Assembly (NCBI RefSeq): GCF_001427785.1
Contig: NZ_LMHM01000015.1
Location: 1 to 48,218, forward strand
Direction: 5' to 3'
Length of the DNA: 48,218 bases
Source: Lysobacter sp. Root690
Lineage (GTDB): Bacteria > Pseudomonadota > Gammaproteobacteria > Xanthomonadales > Xanthomonadaceae
A program made the translations under genes and the position numbers. Of this stretch, positions 42,851 through 48,218 are shown piece after piece. Position 1 is the first letter of the stretch. Every line of letters begins with the position of its first letter. The notes under the pieces are model-generated. The model saw only the letters and a program-made list of their open reading frames with translations. It had not been told where the DNA came from and ran no database searches.

Positions 42851-43588
42851 ATGCGCCGTTCCACACCCACCGTCCTCGCCCTGCTGGTCGCCGCGTTGTT
42901 GCCGTTGTCGTCCGTGGCGATGAGGTTGACCGCGCAATCGTTCGTCTGCCCGATCGACGGCCAGACCTTCTCGACGCGGCTGATGAGTTCGGGCACCTCG
43001 TTCGGCTCGTATTTCGATACCCAGCGCTTCGGCGCGATCGCCTCGCCGGCGCCGCTGCCGGTGTGTCCGGGCAACGGCTTCATCGTGGTCGACGAGAAGC
43101 GCAGCTACAGCGACGCCGAACTGGTCAAGCTGCGCGCGTTCGTGGCGTCGGACGAGTACCGCGGTTGGGTCGCGAACGACACGCCGTATTACCGATTGGC
43201 CAAGCAGATGGTCTGGTCGGGCGAATCGCCCGAGCGCATCGCCGGTGTGTTGCTGCAGGCGACCTGGGAGGCTGGCAGTCAACGTTATCCGCGCTACGCC
43301 GCCGAAGCGCTGGAGGCGATGCAGCAACGCGCCGCGGGCGAAGCCGGCAGCGATCGCGTCTATCACACGCGCATGCTGATCGGCGAATTGCAGCGTCGCC
43401 TCGGGCGCTTCGATCAAGCCCAGGCGACCTTCGAGGCGCTGCGCCGCGACCCTGCGTTTCCGGGCAAGCAGGAAGCGGACACCGCCGTCTACATGCGCAA
43501 GGTGCTCGACGCGCAGTTGCAGTTGGTACGTGCGCGCAGCGTGGCGCATGCGCGGTTGGACGAGGACGGCACGATCGTCGATTTCTGA
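42851..43588 (+). CDS. Exported protein of unknown function with cysteine pair
   Basis: The 245-residue precursor starts after the ribosome site AAGGAGC with a signal-like hydrophobic N terminus (MRRSTPTVLALLVAALLPLSSVA). Near residues 30-35 is FVCPIDGQTF, and a second cysteine sits in PLPVCPGNGF, a spacing reminiscent of a degenerate zinc-ribbon or a disulfide. The remainder is helical and TPR-like (MLIGELQRRLGRFDQAQATFEALRRDP). I do not recognise a named family. It diverges from the sulfatase gene. Confidence 0.8.
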   Translation: MRRSTPTVLALLVAALLPLSSVAMRLTAQSFVCPIDGQTFSTRLMSSGTSFGSYFDTQRFGAIASPAPLPVCPGNGFIVVDEKRSYSDAELVKLRAFVASDEYRGWVANDTPYYRLAKQMVWSGESPERIAGVLLQATWEAGSQRYPRYAAEALEAMQQRAAGEAGSDRVYHTRMLIGELQRRLGRFDQAQATFEALRRDPAFPGKQEADTAVYMRKVLDAQLQLVRARSVAHARLDEDGTIVDF

Positions 43589-43605
43589 TCGGTAGTCGGT
43601 TGACG

Positions 43606-43641
43606 CGCAATCGCGCCGCGAGTGAATGCGGCGCGATGCGC
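43606..43641 (+). terminator. Terminator-like hairpin
   Basis: ATCGCGCCGC at 43610-43619 pairs exactly with GCGGCGCGAT at 43628-43637; flanking GCGC sequences extend the stem with a bulge. It lies 17 bp past the stop of the preceding gene. No T-tract follows. Confidence 0.65.
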
Positions 43642-43730
43642 GAACCCGAACCGGTTGTTGCTTGATCGCCCGACGCACGCGGCGATCGAGACTCGCGCCG
43701 ACGCCATAGCGCCGGCACGAATCACAGCGC

Positions 43731-45071
43731 TCAGGCCATGCTGCGCGCCGGATTGCGTTGCTGTTCGGCCTGCTGCTCTTGCTGCAGCGCCGCCTGCTGC
43801 TGAGTCGGCTGCGACTGATTCATCGCCAGCGCCTGGAACGACTGCTCGACCTTGGTCTCCATCGCCTCGCGGGTGTTGACATGCGCGCGTTGAGCGGCCG
43901 GGTCGGAGGGATCGCCGCGCACCACGAATACGTTCTCGCCGGCGCCGAGCCCATCGGTGCCGCGGCTGAGCACGACCGCATCGACCCGATCGAAACGGTT
44001 GTCGCCGGCGAGCTGGGTCAGGCGCGCGGTCAGGCGTTCGCTGCCATCGTCGTAACTGCGGCCGTGCGCCGCATCCAGGCGCTGCACGCCCTCGCGGCAC
44101 TGGCAATACAGCGAGTGCTGCGGATGGTCTTCGCGGCGCGGGTCGAACGGTGCCGCGCTGGCCAATTGCACGGCCGTTTCGCGCCCAGGCGCCGTGAGGC
44201 CTGGTTGTGTGTTGTCGGCGAGCGTCCACGGGCTGGTGGCGATCGGCCGGCCGCGATTGGGGTCGGCCTCATGGAAGTCGTCGCGCAAATCCTGTCGATG
44301 CAGGCGCACCGCGCGCGCGTCGTTGAGTTGGGCGAGTTGCGCGGGATCGCGCACTTCACGGATGTAGGGCATCCCGCCCGCGCCGCCGCCGCTGATCGAC
44401 GTCCAACTGCGGTCGCGCTGATCGTAATGAAACGTGAGCGGTGGCCCACCGATGGTGTTCGGATCGGTCGTGGGGTGACTGCCCGCGGCCGCGCCCATCC
44501 GGGTCAGGCCCAGCCGCGCGGTGTATCCCGCGGCTTCCATCGGCGGCAGGTTGCGAGCGATGTCGGCGAGCGTGCTGCCGCCGCGCTCAAGGCCGAGGCC
44601 GCCGTTGTTGAGCATGTGCGACCACACTTGCTCGACCTCGCCTTCGCCATGAGTGCGACGGGCGCCTTCCAGCAATACTCTCGGGGTCCAGGCGTTGGGA
44701 TCGATGCGCGCGTGAGTGAATGCCTGATCGTGCGCGCGCTGTACGTCCTGGGCGGGCAGGTTCAGCGCCCGCTCGGGCCGGCCGTCGGCGAAGTGTTGCT
44801 GACGCAGGGAGAGGTCCCTGCGGATCAGGTCGACGCCGAAATTTTCCCAGTCGCGTTCGCTCAGATTGCGGCCATCGCTGCGCGCCCGGTTGTCCGCATA
44901 CAGATTGGCGACCTGACCGGGGGCGTTGTCGTTGCGCACCACGCCCAGCGCCAGCAGGCCGTAGCCGTCGTTGCCGGTGTGCTGGGCCAGATAATTCCAG
45001 TACAACTCGCGATTGCCCGCGCGCGCGTAGTGGCTCAGGATTTCCATGTCCTGCTGGTTCATGCCGCTCAT
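43731..45071 (-). CDS. Type IV secretion effector (X-Tfe) with XVIPCD tail, likely antibacterial toxin
   Basis: The 446-residue protein ends with a XVIPCD, the C-terminal signal that recruits effectors to VirD4 in the Xanthomonadales killing type IV secretion system. Key features (about 305-440) are FDPRREDHP, LDAAHGRSYDDGSERLTARL, RVDAVVLS, ENVFVVRGDPSDPA and a final glutamine-rich tail (QPTQQQAALQQEQQAEQQ). Residues 1-300 are the presumed toxin part: ELYWNYLAQHTGNDGYGLLALGVVRND at the N terminus, with no catalytic motif I recognise. AAGGAGGACATC precedes the ATG. The gene follows the lipoprotein gene by 24 bp, the layout of an effector with its immunity protein. No T4SS structural gene is in the window. 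Confidence 0.88.
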   Translation of the reverse strand: MSGMNQQDMEILSHYARAGNRELYWNYLAQHTGNDGYGLLALGVVRNDNAPGQVANLYADNRARSDGRNLSERDWENFGVDLIRRDLSLRQQHFADGRPERALNLPAQDVQRAHDQAFTHARIDPNAWTPRVLLEGARRTHGEGEVEQVWSHMLNNGGLGLERGGSTLADIARNLPPMEAAGYTARLGLTRMGAAAGSHPTTDPNTIGGPPLTFHYDQRDRSWTSISGGGAGGMPYIREVRDPAQLAQLNDARAVRLHRQDLRDDFHEADPNRGRPIATSPWTLADNTQPGLTAPGRETAVQLASAAPFDPRREDHPQHSLYCQCREGVQRLDAAHGRSYDDGSERLTARLTQLAGDNRFDRVDAVVLSRGTDGLGAGENVFVVRGDPSDPAAQRAHVNTREAMETKVEQSFQALAMNQSQPTQQQAALQQEQQAEQQRNPARSMA

Positions 45072-45095
45072 GATGTCCTCCTTGAAATCGTCGCC

Positions 45096-45950
45096 TTAGC
45101 GCGCGTCGTTGATGTGGTACTGGTCGAAAAGGTCGCGGATGCGACGTTCGATTTTCTGCCAGTCTTGCATGAACACGCGCAGATAGCTGACGTTGATGCG
45201 CGCGTCGTAGCGGGCGATGGTGAAATCGTGCGAACACATCGACAGCTTGGGCGTACCGAGCAGGCGTAACGTGGCGCCCTGTAGTTCGGCGCCGTCGGGC
45301 ATTTCGCGCGACGTGCATTTGATGACCGTGGTCAGCGTGCCGTTCGCGTCGCGGGCCACGAACCAGTCGTTGTTGAACAGCGAGTCGCGATCGCCGGCGC
45401 GGCCGATCTTGTCGCCGTAGGTCTTGAGGTTGTACGCATCGACCTTGGCGAAATCGGTGTAGTAAGGCGTCAGGCCGAACACCGGTTCGCCACGAAGGCG
45501 CAGGTCGGGATTGAGCGTGGGGTCTTCGCGGCGCTTTTGCTCGGAGTCCACATTGGAGATCAACGCTCGGTCCAGACTGGTCTGCAGCGGCACGCGGTCG
45601 ATGTAGTTCGGAGTGATGTCGATATTGCGGGCGAAACGCTGTTCGCCGCCTTCGAAGTAGCGCTCGCCCGGCGCCAGCGGCTGCAGGTCGGGCCACTGCA
45701 CGATCAGCCGCATGTTGCCCTGGAAATCCGGGCCGAGCTGGGTGTCGAAATAATTCGCGGGAATCTCGAAGCGGTGCGGGCCGAGCTTGGCTTGCACCGG
45801 TTTGTCGGTATAGGGCGAGGCGACGGCGGCGTCCGTCATGGCATGAGGCTCCTGGGCTGGGCTGGAGGGCAGCGCCGACGATGTGCAGGCCGCCAGCGCG
45901 AGGCTGGCGGCGAGGACGAAGCTGCGGCAAGTCCGGGCCGAGGTCGTCAT
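45096..45950 (-). CDS. Lipoprotein, putative immunity protein for the adjacent T4SS effector
   Basis: The 284-residue precursor has a lipoprotein signal, FVLAASLALAAC with lipidated Cys22, so it would sit on the periplasmic face. The ATG at 45950 is chosen because GGAGG lies six bases upstream; the ATG at 45956 touches that site. The mature protein is rich in Asp, Arg and aromatic residues and has GPHRFEIPANYFDTQLGP near its start and KIERRIRDLFDQYH at its end. The helix-strand pattern near the end, MCSHDFTIARYDARINVSYLR, recalls periplasmic lipoprotein immunity proteins of secreted toxins. Its position directly before the XVIPCD effector suggests it protects the producer, and that the toxin acts in the periplasm. 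Confidence 0.8.
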   Translation of the reverse strand: MTTSARTCRSFVLAASLALAACTSSALPSSPAQEPHAMTDAAVASPYTDKPVQAKLGPHRFEIPANYFDTQLGPDFQGNMRLIVQWPDLQPLAPGERYFEGGEQRFARNIDITPNYIDRVPLQTSLDRALISNVDSEQKRREDPTLNPDLRLRGEPVFGLTPYYTDFAKVDAYNLKTYGDKIGRAGDRDSLFNNDWFVARDANGTLTTVIKCTSREMPDGAELQGATLRLLGTPKLSMCSHDFTIARYDARINVSYLRVFMQDWQKIERRIRDLFDQYHINDAR

Positions 45951-46288
45951 GGGCATCCTCCATTGATGCGGTGCGGATGTACGGGTGGGGTGCGCACAGC
46001 GGGCCAGTCTAGGTGCGGCTGCTGGAGGGGTAAAGGAAGGCGGCGATTCGCCGATCGTCGAGGCCACGGGTCGTGGTTAGTTGCCCCAGGTCGCGGCACC
46101 CATCGGCGATGCCGGCCAGGCGAGTACCCACCCGAACCCCGATCCGTGATCGCAGTCGCGGCGGTTCACCAAGCTGCTCCGGTGGCACGGTTGTTGTGTC
46201 TCCATTCGCGATGGTACGGTCGATCGGCAACAAACCATACGCAAACGTATCTTAATGTGCTGAACAGTCTCTGGGAGGGGACAGCCTC

Positions 46289-47869
46289 ATGCGCAAGCTC
46301 GGGTCGTGGTTCGCGTCGTGTCTGGTCCTGGCCGTGTTCGCCGCTCCGGCGATGGCGGGTGGTTTCAACGGCAGCTATCAACGCATTCCCGGTTGGGACG
46401 GCGCGGAGATGGGCGCCTTCGTGATGGTGCCCAAGGACCAGGGCCCGGGACCGTTTCCGCTGCTGGTGATGCCGGCCAGCTGGGGCGCGCCGAACCTGGA
46501 GTACGTCGGCCGCGGCGCGGTGCTCGCCGGCCAGGGCTATGTGGTGGTCAGCTACACCTCGCGCGGGTTCTACGATTCGGCCGGGCAGATCGACATCGCC
46601 GGGCCGGGCACGGTCGAGGACGTCAGCGCGGTGATCGATTGGGCCTTGGCGCATACCCCATCCAACCCGGCCAAGATCGGCGCCAGCGGCATTTCCTACG
46701 GCGCCGGCATCAGCCTGCTCGCGGCCGAGCGCGATCCGCGGATCAAGGCGGTCGCGGCGCTGAGCGGCTGGGCCGACCTGGAGGCGTCGCTGTACGCCAA
46801 CCGCACCGTCAGCCAGCAAGGCGCGGCGCTGCTGGTGCTGGCCGGTTCGCTGACCGGACGGCCCGGGCCGGAACTGGCCGGCGCCACCGCGCGCATCGCG
46901 CTCGGCGATTTCGACGGCGCGGTCAAGGGCCTGTTGCCGGTGGTGCCGCAGCGCAGCCCGATCACCGACGCGGCCGCGTTGAACCGCAACGGCACCGCGG
47001 TGTTCCTCGCCAACGCCTTCAACGACAGCCTGTTCCCGCCGGGCCAGTACATCGACTTCTACACCGGCCTGAGCGGACCCAAGCAACTGCTGTTCGCCCA
47101 CGGCGATCACGCCACGGTCGAGGTCGCCGGCGCGTTCGGCCTGCCGAACGAGGTCTACACCGGCGCGGTGCGCTGGTTCGATCATCACCTCAAGGGCATC
47201 GACAACGGCGTGGAGCGCGAACCGGCGGTGCGGCTGAAATCGCAGGACGGCGACTGGCGCGGCTATGCCGACTGGAACGCGGTGCAGACCGGTTCGACCG
47301 TGCTCGCGCTGAGCCGGCCGAGCGGGCTGATCGCGCCGACCGGCGAATTGCGCAGCACGCCGAGCACCGGTTGGAACCATTCGATCCTGACCGGTCTGCC
47401 GACCGTCGCCGATTCCGGCATCGCCTTCGTCAGCGGTTTCCTGCAATCGGTGCAGGTCGCGCCGCAGGCGTCGATTCCGCTGGTCCTGCGAGCCGGCGCG
47501 GGCGTGTGGCAGACGCCGATGAACTGGTTGCCGCAGCAGCTCAGCGGCATGCCGAAGCTGCACGTCACGGTGACTCCGAGCCAGTCCGAAGTGAGCCTGT
47601 TCGCCTATTTGTACAGCGTCGACCTGCTCGGCAACGGCACCTTGCTCAGCCACAAGCCGTACTCGCTGCGCGGCGCGCGTCCGGGTGTGGCGCAGGCCAT
47701 CGACCTGCGCCTGGAGGCGACCAGCTGGGACATCCCGGCCGGCAGCAGGCTGGTGCTGGTGGTCGATACGCAGGACCCGCGCTACACCAGCGCGAGCACG
47801 ATCGGCGGCAGCGTGAGTTTCAGTTCGCCGGCGTCGGATCCTTCGACGTTGACGGTGGCGTTGCGCTGA
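46289..47869 (+). CDS. Exported CocE/NonD-type alpha/beta hydrolase (X-Pro dipeptidyl-peptidase S15-like)
   Basis: The 526-residue precursor has a signal peptide ending at AMA (residue 23). An alpha/beta-hydrolase domain follows: LLVMPASWGAPN, the nucleophile elbow GASGISYGAG (Ser136), a likely acid in FNDSLFPP and His in FAHGDHATVE. The last 200 or so residues form a beta-rich domain of the kind found C-terminally in CocE and X-prolyl dipeptidyl peptidases (LPQQLSGMPKLHVTVTPSQS, WDIPAGSRLVLVVDTQDPRY). The family cleaves acyl esters or Xaa-Pro peptides. It stands alone. A palindrome-like ATACG/CGTAT pair near 46238-46251 may mark its promoter. Confidence 0.92.
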   Translation: MRKLGSWFASCLVLAVFAAPAMAGGFNGSYQRIPGWDGAEMGAFVMVPKDQGPGPFPLLVMPASWGAPNLEYVGRGAVLAGQGYVVVSYTSRGFYDSAGQIDIAGPGTVEDVSAVIDWALAHTPSNPAKIGASGISYGAGISLLAAERDPRIKAVAALSGWADLEASLYANRTVSQQGAALLVLAGSLTGRPGPELAGATARIALGDFDGAVKGLLPVVPQRSPITDAAALNRNGTAVFLANAFNDSLFPPGQYIDFYTGLSGPKQLLFAHGDHATVEVAGAFGLPNEVYTGAVRWFDHHLKGIDNGVEREPAVRLKSQDGDWRGYADWNAVQTGSTVLALSRPSGLIAPTGELRSTPSTGWNHSILTGLPTVADSGIAFVSGFLQSVQVAPQASIPLVLRAGAGVWQTPMNWLPQQLSGMPKLHVTVTPSQSEVSLFAYLYSVDLLGNGTLLSHKPYSLRGARPGVAQAIDLRLEATSWDIPAGSRLVLVVDTQDPRYTSASTIGGSVSFSSPASDPSTLTVALR

Positions 47870-47894
47870 ATTTCGCGATGGTGTGGCAAACGAG

Positions 47895-47923
47895 ACGGCG
47901 CTTCGATGCGCCGTTTTCGTTTT
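47895..47923 (+). terminator. Intrinsic terminator after the CocE-type hydrolase gene
   Basis: ACGGCGC at 47895-47901 pairs with GCGCCGT at 47908-47914 around TTCGAT, followed by TTTCGTTTT. It is 26 bp past the stop codon. Confidence 0.92.
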
Positions 47924-48041
47924 GGTGGCGTGAGATGGGGGCGGTGCTTCGATGGGTGTCAGGCACACGGTGCCGTGGAGACGTGGGTCCAGGATTTCGA
48001 GCGGAGATGTCGCCATGTCATGGCGATGGCGTCGTGATCGT

Positions 48042-48076
48042 AGTCCCGCGGTCGCGGCTTGCGCGGCTCCTACAGG
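48042..48076. repeat. REP sequence (CGGTCGCGGCTTGCGCGGCTCCTACA type)
   Basis: CGCGGTCGCGGCTTGCGCGG followed by CTCCTACAGG is the reverse of a very common Xanthomonadaceae/Pseudomonas REP consensus (GTAGGAGCGGCGCAAGCCGC). It forms an imperfect hairpin, with arms GCGGCTT and a following GCGCGGC, and sits downstream of a gene, as REPs do. Confidence 0.85.
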
Positions 48077-48169
48077 GTGGTCACGCAGCTTTTGCTTGAG
48101 CTTGAAGCCGCGCAGTTCATCCAGCGCCGCGAAGCATCGAACTCGCGCTAGCAACAGCACACCCGAAGG

Positions 48170-48217
48170 GCGGCGCACATGGATGTGCGCCGCGCGCCAC
48201 CGGGACAGGATGTCCCG
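48170..48217. repeat. Two palindromic hairpins at the window end
   Basis: GCGGCGCACAT at 48170-48180 pairs exactly with ATGTGCGCCGC at 48183-48193 around GG. A second palindrome, GGGACA at 48202-48207 and TGTCCC at 48211-48216 around GGA, follows. Both place GG(A)TG-like sequence at the tip. The pattern resembles a recurrent xanthomonad hairpin repeat. The window ends just beyond. Confidence 0.8.
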
Positions 48218-48218
48218 T

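Noticed and set aside
44587-45963. Long minus-strand frame overlapping the effector and lipoprotein
   Set aside because: Arginine/glutamine-rich shadow of the two real genes in another frame.

Overview
The window looks like chromosomal DNA from a high-GC gammaproteobacterium of the Xanthomonadaceae, most likely Lysobacter or a close relative. This rests on GC-rich codon use, a type IV secretion effector with the Xanthomonadales-specific XVIPCD tail, an isolated ntrBC pair, a FecI/FecR/TonB receptor cassette, and REP-like and heptameric intergenic repeats of the Xanthomonadaceae kind. The genus is inference. No rRNA, tRNA, CRISPR, phage or insertion-sequence gene was recognised.

Left part (1-10.2 kb). 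A minus-strand operon encodes a fused two-domain ABC permease, a nitrate/taurine-type ATPase and an MgtC-family membrane protein, with no binding protein. Upstream lies a possible decayed small gene. A TetR regulator is divergent from a saccharopine-dehydrogenase-like NAD(P) enzyme followed by an RND efflux permease; the shared promoter carries a near-perfect 27-bp palindromic operator. No membrane-fusion protein or outer-membrane channel is encoded nearby.

10.2-20.3 kb. This stretch holds a protein of unknown function, a Tat-exported multicopper oxidase with an FKBP lipoprotein, a secreted metallophosphoesterase with a DNRLRE tail, an ankyrin/DUF6891 protein, a TerC-family membrane protein preceded by a yybP-ykoY (manganese) riboswitch, and an AlkD-like DNA repair protein fused to a histone-H1-like lysine-rich tail.

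20.3-28.6 kb. After a flavodoxin-fold oxidoreductase comes a coherent locus. A cyanophycinase and an isoaspartyl peptidase/asparaginase form one operon. Diverging from it are an ECF sigma factor, a FecR anti-sigma factor and a TonB receptor with an STN signalling domain. I read this as a candidate surface-sensed system for using cyanophycin or another isoaspartyl peptide.

28.6-43.6 kb. Mostly housekeeping and accessory genes: trans-aconitate methyltransferase, a beta-hydroxyacid dehydrogenase, a YjbR protein, NtrB/NtrC with an NtrC-type box abutting the ntrB start codon, a lipoprotein Cu/Zn superoxide dismutase between two REPIN-like elements, a GNAT acetyltransferase, a thiolase, a sulfatase and several proteins of unknown function.

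43.7-48.2 kb. A lipoprotein and an XVIPCD effector form a likely immunity/toxin pair for the Xanthomonadales bacterium-killing type IV secretion system. A secreted CocE-type hydrolase follows, then a terminator, a REP sequence and two hairpins of a repeat family that runs off the window end.
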